A stretch of DNA of 64,000 bases from an uncultured Bacilli bacterium (GTDB taxonomy: Bacteria > Bacillota_I > Bacilli_A > RF39 > UBA660): contig CANRDB010000001.1 of assembly GCA_947629315.1 (NCBI GenBank), positions 68,829-132,828 on the forward strand. The letters are read 5' to 3'. Made by a program: the position numbers and the translations under genes. The first letter of the stretch is position 1; each line of letters begins with the position of its first letter. Positions 38,201 to 47,565 of this stretch are shown here, piece after piece. The notes beneath the pieces are model-generated. The model searched no databases and had not been told where the DNA came from. It saw only the letters and a program-made list of their open reading frames with translations.

Positions 38201-41200
38201 TATTGGAAATAAGGTTGTGGATAGTGATTGATTCATTATGTTTTAAAGTGATAGTAGCTTCATAATAGCCATCTTTCTCTTCAAATTGTAACTGGCCTTC
38301 CTTACTACCATCATAAGAATATTCCGTTGGAATCGTCTCTCCATCCACTGGAGTTAAACGAATATGGAATGTCCAATCTTTCGTAAGATCTCCATCTGCT
38401 CCACGAACAGTTTTCTTAAGAGTTAAATCATATCTTGCACGATAATGATTAATGAAGTGTTCACCAACTAAGTCATCTACTACTCCTGATACGGTATGAT
38501 TATTACCATCAGAAGTAACTTCACTCTGTTGATTATCTTCATCGAGAACTCGATCAAATGTGTAACCTTCATCTAATTGGTCTTGCGTAAGCATTTCTGT
38601 TACATGATAATCAATATGATCATCAAGTCCTAAAAAGCCTAATCCCTCTCCTGCTTGAAGAGTAAATCTTGCTTTATTGGCATTATGTTCAATATCTCTT
38701 GCCCAATCCCATTCTTCTTCGCTCCATCCTTCTGGTCGTTGTTCTGGAATTTCATCTTTATTACTATATCCAAAGACAAGTCTCTTTGTCAAATAATTGG
38801 TTCTAGTAGAATAGTTAGATGAAATTTGGGCATCTCCTCTTCTCATAGAATCAATATGGGAAATCACAAATTCTGAACGAGTTCGATATTGACTAGCTCT
38901 GCTAGCATCCCAAGTCCATGAGACATCTACTTCTTTCACTGGTATTAAATAGACAGTCTGAATCCAGAAATCCATAGAACCAACTGTATTTAATCCACTT
39001 GCTTGGCTATATTTTATGTTACCAGTAGTTGGTAATCCTGTTGTATCAGAAACATAGGTTGTTCGTCCTACTCCTCTAAGTTGTAAGTGTTCTTCACTAT
39101 CACTCGCTGAATATAAGTGATAAACATCTGCATCTCCTTCTGATACATTCGCACCTATATATACATAATATCGGTCATTACCAATTTGATAAACTGCTAA
39201 TTCTCGATTTTCATCACTACCAGTTTGTAGCAATCCTTGATTATTGGTAAGAACATCAATACTTTCAATTCTTAACTGCCATCTATTAGAATATGGATTT
39301 TTAATTAAATCAATGGCATTATGATCTCCTACATAATTTTCTATCCATACTTCGAAAGCAAAGTTTTCATCAGCCTTATTTTCGCCACCGACAGCCTCTA
39401 CTTCCTTAGTAATCTCTAATAACCGGTCTGGGATAACAATTCTACCATTGTTTCCAAGATAGTTATCAATCGTAATATTCTCAGAACTTGTACTATTCCC
39501 TACAATTGGAATATTAACATTGTAAGAAGTGGAAGTACGATTCTCAGTTTTTGCTAAAAGTCTTTGAGCCATATCTCCAGTACGTAATCCACCTGGTTTC
39601 GTAGCAATTACCCAAGTACCATCTTCATCTGGTTTCGTAGTACTAAAATTCTTTGTATTTTCTGAAAATGGAGCATCTGGATTTGCTAAGTTATACCAAA
39701 CGAGATATTCTCCATAGCCTACCTCTAAATCTCCATTAGTAGCTGCAAAAGCACTACCAAATTCAGAACCTTTACGAGAAACCGCTACATGACTCTCTAT
39801 TCCTTGAGAATCTCTATTCGTATAATAATCCAAAACAATATAGTAATAAGCATTAGAATCAAGGTCACTAATATCATCTACCATATCTTCTTCATGACTA
39901 TGAATAAATTCCTCATAATCATCCCCATCTAGAGGAATTTCTTCATAAGATTCCACATCGCTCTTATAAAGAACTAAAGGTTTTTGAAAAACGTAATAAC
40001 GATTATCTTCTGATGGTGAGAATGTAGCATTTGGATCTCCTCTAGTTCTATCACCATTATAATCATCTGTTACATAGCCACTATAAACCGTATTACTATA
40101 ATAGTTAGATAAGAAGTAAACTCCATCAGAAGCCGTATGACTACTCACATATTCAAGTGGTACTTTTGAAATCTCAATATCCATACCATCGTCACTCATG
40201 ATAGAACTATCTACACCAACACCATAGAATAGTCGAATTGGTGTTACGTGGTTAGATTTAGAATCCGGTTTATTGATTCGGTAATTCACAGCCGTTTCAT
40301 AATCAATAGTACCATCTGTTTTAATAGAAATGTTTGCTGTTTGAATTGGTAACGCATTCGTTGGAATATTAATATAGAGAGCTTGATTATACCCTAAATT
40401 AACAGCACTTCCAGTATCTTCATCGGTGTAATCTCCTGTATCCTCAATCCAAACACGAATGTCACTTAATTTATAAGTAGTATTCGATGCTAATTCATAA
40501 CATGGATTAATAACATCTTCATTTCTAGAAACAGTATCTTCTGCAAAACGATAAATGGTATAAACAGTATGTCTTTCTTTATCAGTTAGATGGGTTTCAT
40601 CTTCACTCAATGTAGAAATATACTTTCTTGTAGTACCTATATCAAGATAATAAATATCTCCATCTTCCCATTTTCCATCTGTTTCTCCGTCCCCTTTGAA
40701 ATTTCCTTCCTTATCGTACCATCCTGGTTGGAAAGAACCATTCTTTAAATGAGTACTAGAGAAAGAATAATCATAAATAGCAGATTTTACTAAACCATGC
40801 ATTTCTTCAAAGAGTAATAAGGACATATCATATTTTTGATCATTAACAGATACTCCTTCATTCTTTATTTCCATATATTTTCCAATAGGGTCCATATACG
40901 TTAAAGAATCATCTACACCAATATCATTACTTCCACTAATAGGATTGAAAGTTGATGTGTTAATCTGTTCAAAGATTTCATCAAAAATACTATTTAAATC
41001 TCCACTATTTGCTGTGTAATATTTATTAATGTAATAAAGTTGATCAAATGAGGTAATATCATATTGTTTTTCATCACCACTTAAGTGATTCCAAGTGAAA
41101 TTGGCATAGTCATTATTTAGCCAAATATGATGTTCATTAGGATCTCTTGGAAATCTCATAGTAACGTTCTCATTATTAATGTAATGCTCCAAAGCATTCC

Positions 41201-42548
41201 TTGTTTCGGTAATTTCCGCTTGCGCTAGTGGTAATACATTACTTCTAGATCCAAAATAAGTTCTTGGATCCATAGTTGCTAACAATTGTTCTGTAGCATA
41301 ATCACCAACACCACCTACATTATATCCAATCGAGAACCCTAACATAGAAGTGTTATAATGTGCTTGAATTTTATTCTTGTAATAACCAGCTAGTAATAAG
41401 TTGGAAATCGTTCTCGGAGAAATAGCTTGAATTTCAAGGTTTCTATTTTTTACACTATTTCTTCCACTATTACTGCTACCATGACCAGTATCTGGATTAC
41501 AATCTGTATAAAAAGGATTTCCTCCAGCAGCGGCATATCGTTCATCGGCACTATTAGTAGCAATCACTCCTGTCATTGGATCCCACCAATTATAAGAAGT
41601 ACGTCCACCACCACTTGTACTCGTAGCACTAACAATATTAGTAGCACCGTCTGTTAAGACAATTAGTACAGGGGTTCTAGGTTCCTCCTTACGAGTAAGT
41701 TCATCATAGTAGGTTGTATTCTTCTCTTCAGCAAGCATTTTCATGCCGACAGCAAGAGCTCCCTGCAAGTAAGTCGCATCGGCAAACATATACTCGCTAG
41801 TTTTAGAATAACCACCCTCTACTGTCGTCCTAATTTGTGAAAAATAAGCCTTTGTATCTTTTGCAGTTGTTGCGCTTATCTCCATATATGTTCTATTTTT
41901 TGATGATTGATAATGTCCTAGTGGCAAAATCTCTTGAGCTCCACCACCATATACGACAACCCCTACTCGGTTATCCTTATGGACATGTATTGCGGGATCA
42001 TCACCCATTAACTGGGAAATTAATAAATTCGCTTCATTAATTACTTCATGAAGAGAATCATTTCCATTTTGACTACTATTTGTCATAGAAGTAGAAATAT
42101 CAAGTAATAAAATAACGTCGAGTGGTTTTGATGCTTGTTGATTTACTACTTGACTAGAACCAATCGCAGAAAAGACATGAAGGAAGTCAGTATTCACAGA
42201 AATTTGATCTGTTGAACCATCATCATTCCGGTCTAAACTAAGCGTAGTTCCATCAAAACGGCTATCACTGTTTCCTAACGCAAAAACCGTTTTATCAGTC
42301 CAAATACGACCTGCGTATCTAGAACTTTGTGCAATTCCTAATACATCAGAATTTAAATAAGTTTCCATCGTACTAGGATCTGCAACACGTGTGTAATTCA
42401 CATTATCAGCAGAAGCAATTGGTGAATAAAATAGTTTCATAATTACTTCACTACTGAAACTAAGGCCAATAACCATGGCACACAAAAGTACTGTAGCAAT
42501 TTTAACTAATTTTTCTTGCAAAGCTTCTACTAATGTCTTCGTTTTCAA
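35292..42548 (-). CDS. giant cell-surface adhesin: vWA domain plus eight CnaB-like repeats and C-terminal sorting-type signal
   Basis: 2418 aa; signal/TM; DVILLLDISTSMTNSS MIDAS; VLIVLTDGATN; repeated LTIxKxVxGxxGDxxKxWxFxIxLxP...YxVxExEANQDGY...FxNT units; C-terminus NPHTLDEGSKYMMMLIMSIIVMISTIFYYKK. Confidence 0.9.
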   Translation of the reverse strand: MKTKTLVEALQEKLVKIATVLLCAMVIGLSFSSEVIMKLFYSPIASADNVNYTRVADPSTMETYLNSDVLGIAQSSRYAGRIWTDKTVFALGNSDSRFDGTTLSLDRNDDGSTDQISVNTDFLHVFSAIGSSQVVNQQASKPLDVILLLDISTSMTNSSQNGNDSLHEVINEANLLISQLMGDDPAIHVHKDNRVGVVVYGGGAQEILPLGHYQSSKNRTYMEISATTAKDTKAYFSQIRTTVEGGYSKTSEYMFADATYLQGALAVGMKMLAEEKNTTYYDELTRKEEPRTPVLIVLTDGATNIVSATSTSGGGRTSYNWWDPMTGVIATNSADERYAAAGGNPFYTDCNPDTGHGSSNSGRNSVKNRNLEIQAISPRTISNLLLAGYYKNKIQAHYNTSMLGFSIGYNVGGVGDYATEQLLATMDPRTYFGSRSNVLPLAQAEITETRNALEHYINNENVTMRFPRDPNEHHIWLNNDYANFTWNHLSGDEKQYDITSFDQLYYINKYYTANSGDLNSIFDEIFEQINTSTFNPISGSNDIGVDDSLTYMDPIGKYMEIKNEGVSVNDQKYDMSLLLFEEMHGLVKSAIYDYSFSSTHLKNGSFQPGWYDKEGNFKGDGETDGKWEDGDIYYLDIGTTRKYISTLSEDETHLTDKERHTVYTIYRFAEDTVSRNEDVINPCYELASNTTYKLSDIRVWIEDTGDYTDEDTGSAVNLGYNQALYINIPTNALPIQTANISIKTDGTIDYETAVNYRINKPDSKSNHVTPIRLFYGVGVDSSIMSDDGMDIEISKVPLEYVSSHTASDGVYFLSNYYSNTVYSGYVTDDYNGDRTRGDPNATFSPSEDNRYYVFQKPLVLYKSDVESYEEIPLDGDDYEEFIHSHEEDMVDDISDLDSNAYYYIVLDYYTNRDSQGIESHVAVSRKGSEFGSAFAATNGDLEVGYGEYLVWYNLANPDAPFSENTKNFSTTKPDEDGTWVIATKPGGLRTGDMAQRLLAKTENRTSTSYNVNIPIVGNSTSSENITIDNYLGNNGRIVIPDRLLEITKEVEAVGGENKADENFAFEVWIENYVGDHNAIDLIKNPYSNRWQLRIESIDVLTNNQGLLQTGSDENRELAVYQIGNDRYYVYIGANVSEGDADVYHLYSASDSEEHLQLRGVGRTTYVSDTTGLPTTGNIKYSQASGLNTVGSMDFWIQTVYLIPVKEVDVSWTWDASRASQYRTRSEFVISHIDSMRRGDAQISSNYSTRTNYLTKRLVFGYSNKDEIPEQRPEGWSEEEWDWARDIEHNANKARFTLQAGEGLGFLGLDDHIDYHVTEMLTQDQLDEGYTFDRVLDEDNQQSEVTSDGNNHTVSGVVDDLVGEHFINHYRARYDLTLKKTVRGADGDLTKDWTFHIRLTPVDGETIPTEYSYDGSKEGQLQFEEKDGYYEATITLKHNESITIHNLISNTTYEIIEEGANEDGYTTVVTDDNNTGIVDEDETIEFVNTNLSEHDLTIRKTVTGNAGEQEREWIFDITLIPQEGVTLADHYQTTGSKGLGEMTLTPKGDGSYLGTVSIKHNETITIQDLPEGTRYQVVERGANQDGYETTITGETEGVLENHLQIEISYVNNRYSRHQLEIKKIVDGMAGDVNKYWTFEITFIPSDDVKFETEYPYTGGHSIEGVEDPQDSVLKLVDQKDGTYTGSITLRHGQTITIRNIPERTQYSVVEKEANSDRYMTESTNSTGELVDPKTTVTFKNTKWSRHNLRIEKEVVDLTEGDFDFTKDWTFEITLIPANGISLEDSYPYVGESTIPGVEPPKDGTLQLTNNHDGSYTATITLKHGQAITIQDLPERTKYSVTEQEANQDGYLAHSTDNRSGIVTAETTTIKYTNTKLPNQTLTIAKEVSGNDGDLLKEWTFYIHLQPKDGETLLENYPYKGMTTLDGVEAPEDAEMTFEPQEDGSVLGIITLKHGQGITLYNLPVGTIYGVEEVEANQEDYMTKVSASTSGTILEDAAAILVFDNHKISEVDLTISKIVAGLAGDKEKEWNFVITFTPAEYVTLKDSYEYTGTRSGTLSLTSNGDGSYRGTIQLKHRDKITIQGLPEETLYKIVELEADQDGYITTFDGRTIGRLTAEGTEVSFTNTKLGKTNLTIQKFVKGNLGEKERLWHFHITLIQPKVVELADTYSYQKTTIVDGKTVEQGTLSLTKNAVGNYEAEVLLKDGEAITLLDLPEGTKYIVEEVEANQDGYVTSYTDNTVGELYDETPTVTFTNWKYTNRNLVLEKQLKGNGTEKNKEWNFEIIITPEEGYPLLEQYPYQGFGKEDGFIEFIKMEDGSYHGTVQLKGGQKILLENLPYEATYEVIEKEANKNHYQTTATNDTGTLVEETTEVLFVNERDIENPHTLDEGSKYMMMLIMSIIVMISTIFYYKKQEGSSEN
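35418..38432 (-). repeat. eight tandem ~118-132 aa CnaB-like repeats inside the adhesin CDS
   Basis: Repeat starts YDLTLKKTVRG, HDLTIRKTVTG, HQLEIKKIVDG, HNLRIEKEVVD, QTLTIAKEVSG, VDLTISKIVAG, TNLTIQKFVKG, RNLVLEKQLKG. Confidence 0.88.
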
Positions 42549-42691
42549 CCAATTTACCTCCTTTACTAAATTTTATCGACTATTTTACAACTACAATTTT
42601 TAGATGTCAATCAAAAAAATAATAATTTCGATATTTTTTTAGAAATACTCACCAATCATCCAACATTCCATATATTATCATAGGTGATATC

Positions 42692-42862
42692 ATGAATTGG
42701 TGGAGAAAACGAGGCTTCTGGTGGATATGGCTATGTATCTGTTCCATTTTGTTATTCTACCAACTAATCATTACTTTTTTCCTACTTACGCGATTCAATA
42801 TTTTTCTATTATTTTTATTTGTATGTTTTCTTTTTTTCTCATTTTTTCGTATTCTTTGGTAA
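42692..42862 (+). CDS. 56-aa aromatic-rich small membrane protein (below ORF-track cutoff)
   Basis: AGGTGAT RBS then ATG; MNWWRKRGFWWIWLCICSILLFYQLIITFFLLTRFNIFLLFLFVCFLFFSFFRILW*; stop overlaps a terminator hairpin. Confidence 0.6.
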   Translation: MNWWRKRGFWWIWLCICSILLFYQLIITFFLLTRFNIFLLFLFVCFLFFSFFRILW

Positions 42863-42883
42863 GCATTACTTGCTTACTTTTTT
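42859..42883 (+). terminator. rho-independent terminator overlapping the small ORF stop and the 3' end of the convergent gene
   Basis: GTAAGCA-TTACT-TGCTTAC-TTTTTT. Confidence 0.8.
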
Positions 42884-43735
42884 CATTTCTTCTAGAAAAT
42901 GACTCGTATGATCTAAATAGCGCAACTGTCCCTGAACCATGGCTACATTTTGATATTCTCGCTGCGTAAATTCCAAAGGTTTAGGAATGCTGATGAGGAT
43001 ATAAAATAAATCTTTTTCTTCTTCTTTTAAGGGATAAGAAGATAAATACTGTTTAAAAATCTCTTCCCATGCAAAGGATAAATAGGTATTTTGATAGAGA
43101 ATATAAAGGTCAAAGATAGGAGGTCCTATCTTTGCTTTATTCCAACTAATAAGTTGATTATTTAAAAAATGATCCAGTGACAGATGATTATGTAAAATTA
43201 CTAAACGAATCTTTTTAAAATCCTTTACTTTCTCATACCATTTATCTAAATGTTCTCTACTATATTTCAACATGTTATAGATAGAAGTAATATGTCTCGC
43301 TAACAAGTAAGAACTAGGACTCATAAAAATTTCTGATTCTACCATATCCATTTTTTGATTATAAAATTGTTCTAAATAGGCAATATTTCCTTTGATACTT
43401 TCATATAAATCTTGATAACTATATTCTTCTACTAATTTGTAATGAGTCGTCTTCGTATGTAAAAGAGCGACGAGCATAATCAAATCTGTCATTTTCTGTT
43501 CTGGTGGTGTAGGAGCTATCTCTTCAATATACTCTGCTATCTCATAGTCTCCTACTACTCTTGTTTTAGGATAATAGGAAAAAGTTCTCTGATTCAAATA
43601 ATCATAAATAGGATGCTTATTTTTTTTAATCACATATTTTCGATCTTTCGTCGTTACAATGGTAGCATTGCCTATTTTTTGATATTGAATTGGTTTTATT
43701 TGGAGATTCCGTAGTAATTCATTAATGGCTCTCAT
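42866..43735 (-). CDS. YsxE-like spore coat/kinase-fold protein
   Basis: Kinase-like fold hints (ILHNHLSLDHFL) and position immediately downstream of a SpoVID-like gene. Confidence 0.6.
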   Translation of the reverse strand: MRAINELLRNLQIKPIQYQKIGNATIVTTKDRKYVIKKNKHPIYDYLNQRTFSYYPKTRVVGDYEIAEYIEEIAPTPPEQKMTDLIMLVALLHTKTTHYKLVEEYSYQDLYESIKGNIAYLEQFYNQKMDMVESEIFMSPSSYLLARHITSIYNMLKYSREHLDKWYEKVKDFKKIRLVILHNHLSLDHFLNNQLISWNKAKIGPPIFDLYILYQNTYLSFAWEEIFKQYLSSYPLKEEEKDLFYILISIPKPLEFTQREYQNVAMVQGQLRYLDHTSHFLEEMKKVSK

Positions 43736-44327
43736 TTGGAATAATCAATTTATCCCCGATTGCTAATTCATTAATGACATTGTATTGACGAAGTTTTTCC
43801 TCCGTAATTTGATATTTCTCTAAAATAGAAGAAACGGTATCTCCCTCTCTTACAATATATACTTTGTAAGTCATGTAAGCCTCTTCTAACTCCATATCAT
43901 TCGTTAAGACATTCTCAACTTCTTTCGTATCTACTCTATCAATCAACTCCTCCTGATGTTCAGGAATTACTTCCTTTACGGTAGCTACCGGTTCTATCTC
44001 TTCTAGTAATGGTTTTTCGGCTAATTTATCTACTAAAATATCCACATGAATGGATAATTTGTTTTTATCGACAATCTCATAATAAAAATCATCGATATCC
44101 AGTTCGATATCCTCCACTTTATAATGATCCTCTAAATATCCTAAATAGGGAATTTCAAAATGAAAAGTATCCTTTTTTCCAGAACTGATATATTCCCCTT
44201 CCACAATAAAATTTCCTTTAACAGCATAGTCTTCTCTATCTAAATGATGATCCATCGAAATACTAGTAATTTCTTCAATCGTATTCTTAAACAAAATTTC
44301 CTTCTTAAAAGGAATTATCTTTTGCAT
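43722..44327 (-). CDS. SpoVID-like spore morphogenetic protein with C-terminal LysM
   Basis: N-terminal SPOCS-like region (IPFKKEILFKNTIEEITSISMDHHLDREDYAVKGNFIVEGEYISS) and LysM VYIVREGDTVSSILEKYQITEEKLRQYNVINELAIGDKLIIP. Confidence 0.75.
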   Translation of the reverse strand: MQKIIPFKKEILFKNTIEEITSISMDHHLDREDYAVKGNFIVEGEYISSGKKDTFHFEIPYLGYLEDHYKVEDIELDIDDFYYEIVDKNKLSIHVDILVDKLAEKPLLEEIEPVATVKEVIPEHQEELIDRVDTKEVENVLTNDMELEEAYMTYKVYIVREGDTVSSILEKYQITEEKLRQYNVINELAIGDKLIIPNESH

Positions 44328-44369
44328 AGCATCTCTCCTATCAATAAAAAATATGCAAAAAAAAAGATT

Positions 44370-45167
44370 CTATGAACCTTTTTTTAGTTTCGCCATTTTC
44401 TTTTTTAACTTTTGATGTTGTTTCCAAAATCTTCTGTCCCCTACGATATCCATATCACTCTCTTCTAAATAGTAGTCACTAGACTCTTCTGGAGCTCCGT
44501 GATAAATCGCTAATAACTCTTCATTATAAGTGAGTATTTTCTTTACTCGTTTGAGAAATGTTGGATTATCTTCTAAATAAGGATAACTATCCAAAAGAGC
44601 AGTCACACCTATAAAGTAAGAATCCTGTAGTAAAAAAGCGACTCCTATTTCCATAAATTCCTCATCTTCTAAGATTAAATGACTCAATAAAATATAGTAT
44701 TCTAAGGTAGTTAACATGCAAAGTTGTTCTTTGATAATATCTGTGTTTGAAAGATACTGTAAATGCATCAACGTCCGTGAGAAAGAGTGAGGATAAAAGT
44801 GATTAATCAAAGACGGAAAATATGGATAAGGCTCTTTTCCATAGGAACCATGAATCAAACACACGATATCGTTACTAATTTCAAATCGTTTTTTTCGTTC
44901 ATCCTCTGATTCTTCTTGATTGAAAACCTCAAACCGACAAGTACTCACATAACTTTCTACATTATATTTCACATCGTCTGGAAGAGAATAATCCATTGTT
45001 AAAGCTTTTACATAATCTCTAGTTAACTGCAACATAGCAATCGATGTATAATCAAATTCTTCATTTTTGGCTTCTTCCAAAAATTCTTTCACATCTTGTT
45101 GCACTAACATAGACTGAATAAATTTTAAACAAACAAGAGTATTATTTTCTAAAAATGTTTCCTCCAT
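44370..45167 (-). CDS. hypothetical protein
   Basis: 265-aa ORF downstream of lon. Confidence 0.7.
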   Translation of the reverse strand: MEETFLENNTLVCLKFIQSMLVQQDVKEFLEEAKNEEFDYTSIAMLQLTRDYVKALTMDYSLPDDVKYNVESYVSTCRFEVFNQEESEDERKKRFEISNDIVCLIHGSYGKEPYPYFPSLINHFYPHSFSRTLMHLQYLSNTDIIKEQLCMLTTLEYYILLSHLILEDEEFMEIGVAFLLQDSYFIGVTALLDSYPYLEDNPTFLKRVKKILTYNEELLAIYHGAPEESSDYYLEESDMDIVGDRRFWKQHQKLKKKMAKLKKGS

Positions 45168-45181
45168 ATGCAGCTCCTATT

Positions 45182-47554
45182 CTATTTCTTTTGCATTAAT
45201 GCTTCATAAATTTCCATGTAATTTGTAACTGGAATAAATTCTAAAGAATCGGTAATTTCTTTTGGAAAATCTTCTAACTCAAATAAATTTTCTCTAGGAA
45301 TAAAGATTTTGTGAATATGATTACGAATGGCGCCTAAACACTTCTCCCTAAGACCTCCCACTGGCAAAATATTTCCTCTTAAGGTAATCTCTCCTGTCAT
45401 CGCAATATCTTTATCTAACTGAATATGCGCAAATGCACTAATAAGAGAAGTTACAAGAGTGACCCCCGCACTCGGTCCATCCTTTGTAATCGAACCAGAG
45501 GGAATATGAATGTGGATATCATTATCACATAATGCTTGATAATCAATACCAAAAGTATCACTATTTGCTTTGATATAAGAAAGTGCTAACGTCGCACTCT
45601 CCTTTAAGACATCTCCTAAAGAACCCGTTAGAATGAGTTTCCCTGACCCTTTATAATAATTGACTTCAATCGATAATACTTCCCCTCCATAAGGAGTATA
45701 AGAAAGCGCACTAACAACACCGATAGGATGTTCTAATACCACATTTTTATTAGTAAATTTACGGTGTCCTAAATACTTTTCCACATTATCGACCGTTAAA
45801 ATAGGTCTTTCCATTTGATGATTGACAACGATAGAAGTAACAATCTTACGAATCACTTTCGCTAACTGTCTTTCTAATTCCCTCACTCCAGATTCTTTCG
45901 TATAGTATCGAATAATATTCAAAATAACCTGATCATACACCTTTAAATAACCTAATCCATGACTTTTACATAGTTTGGGAATCAAATATTTTTTCGCAAT
46001 ATCCCGTTTCTCTAACTCTGTATAACCAGATATTTCAATCACTTCTAATCGGTCTAATAATGGTAATGGAATATTATCTGTCGAATTTGCTGTCAAAATA
46101 AACATAACGTTGGATAAATCATATTCCATTTCTAAATAATTATCATGAAAGAATGCATTCTGTTCCGCGTCTAATACTTCTAGTAACGCACTTGTTGGAT
46201 CCCCTTTGATACCCTTCGATAATTTATCTACCTCATCAATCAAAAAGACAGGATTGTTACTACTTGCAGTCATCATGCCGGTAATAATTCTTCCGGGACT
46301 AGCTCCCAGATAAGACTTACGATGACCAACAATTTCAGCTTCATCATCTACTCCCCCTACCGATATTTTGACAAAATGACGTCCAATACTTTTCGCAATC
46401 GAACGCGCTAATGTCGTTTTACCAGTTCCTGGAGGGCCTACTAGACAAAGAATAGGTCCAAACGTATGATGACTATATTTTTGAACTGCTAAGTACTCAA
46501 TAATTCTTGTTTTTACAGACTCTAAACCGTAGTGAGAAGCATCTAAACTTTTCCGAATTTGGTGAAAATCTTCTAAATCTTTCGTCTCTTGATTCCATGG
46601 CAATCGAAGAAGACAATCCAAATAATTTCTCTGCATGCCTATCTCTGGAGAGTTCGCGGATAAAGCCTCATATCGATGAAGTTCAAAGAGAATCTTTTCC
46701 CTTACCGCATCACTACATACTAAGGAATCAAACTTTTTTTTCAAATCTTGAATTTCTTGATCGTGAAGGGAAACATCTCCTAATTCTTCTTGGATTAATT
46801 TTATTTTTTCACGTAAAAGATAATCTTTTTGGGAATCTTCCAAAGAATCTTTTACTTTATTATCAATTCTTTTTTCTATTTCAAATAAAGCTTCTTCCTG
46901 ATAGATATCTGCCAAGATCATTTCGGTTCTCTTTAAAGAATCAGGACACTCTAGATATTCTCTTTTTCTCTCTAATGGCAAAGATAGATAATTGACGATG
47001 ATATCAGTAATCTTGCCAATCGTTGTCGCACTATCAATTCTAGCAATAACACTATTACTAATCGTAGGAACCATCTTAATATAACTATCCAATTCTTTTT
47101 TCAATTTTCTAGTAATGGCGATATTGAGTTCTACTTCTACCATAGGCTCTTCTATCGTCTCAACAGTTGCCTCTATCACTTTCGCAAAAGTATGATTATA
47201 TTCTGTCGCCATAGCACGATCAATTCCTCGTAAGACAATACGCACTTTTCCATTAGGAAGTTCTAACTTACTGGTAATTTCCGAAATGGTTCCAACCCTT
47301 GGCATATCCTTTAATGGGGTAGTCTCTTCAAGGGGATTTACCTTTGTCACTACCAAAACTCTCGTTTCATCAATTAAGTCCAAGGCTTTTCCAATTTGAT
47401 TTCCTATCTTACTATCTAGTTCTAAACGTAGTTCATTGTACGGAAGCAACATAAGATCATTTAGGACAATTACCGGTAATTGACATTTTTCCACTATCTC
47501 ACCTCCGTTGTTTTGTTGTTTATTATAGTACAAAAAAAAAATCTTTGTCAACAA
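45182..47554 (-). CDS. lon: ATP-dependent protease Lon
   Basis: GPPGTGKTTLARSIAKSIGR, EVDKLSKGIKGDPTSALLEVLD, KDGPSAGVTLVTSLIS catalytic Ser; likely start internal near VEKCQLPVIVLND. Confidence 0.97.
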   Translation of the reverse strand: MLTKIFFLYYNKQQNNGGEIVEKCQLPVIVLNDLMLLPYNELRLELDSKIGNQIGKALDLIDETRVLVVTKVNPLEETTPLKDMPRVGTISEITSKLELPNGKVRIVLRGIDRAMATEYNHTFAKVIEATVETIEEPMVEVELNIAITRKLKKELDSYIKMVPTISNSVIARIDSATTIGKITDIIVNYLSLPLERKREYLECPDSLKRTEMILADIYQEEALFEIEKRIDNKVKDSLEDSQKDYLLREKIKLIQEELGDVSLHDQEIQDLKKKFDSLVCSDAVREKILFELHRYEALSANSPEIGMQRNYLDCLLRLPWNQETKDLEDFHQIRKSLDASHYGLESVKTRIIEYLAVQKYSHHTFGPILCLVGPPGTGKTTLARSIAKSIGRHFVKISVGGVDDEAEIVGHRKSYLGASPGRIITGMMTASSNNPVFLIDEVDKLSKGIKGDPTSALLEVLDAEQNAFFHDNYLEMEYDLSNVMFILTANSTDNIPLPLLDRLEVIEISGYTELEKRDIAKKYLIPKLCKSHGLGYLKVYDQVILNIIRYYTKESGVRELERQLAKVIRKIVTSIVVNHQMERPILTVDNVEKYLGHRKFTNKNVVLEHPIGVVSALSYTPYGGEVLSIEVNYYKGSGKLILTGSLGDVLKESATLALSYIKANSDTFGIDYQALCDNDIHIHIPSGSITKDGPSAGVTLVTSLISAFAHIQLDKDIAMTGEITLRGNILPVGGLREKCLGAIRNHIHKIFIPRENLFELEDFPKEITDSLEFIPVTNYMEIYEALMQKK

Positions 47555-47565
47555 AAAAAGAAAAT

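Noticed and set aside
46507-46995. 162-aa plus-strand ORF
   Set aside because: Antisense shadow of lon.
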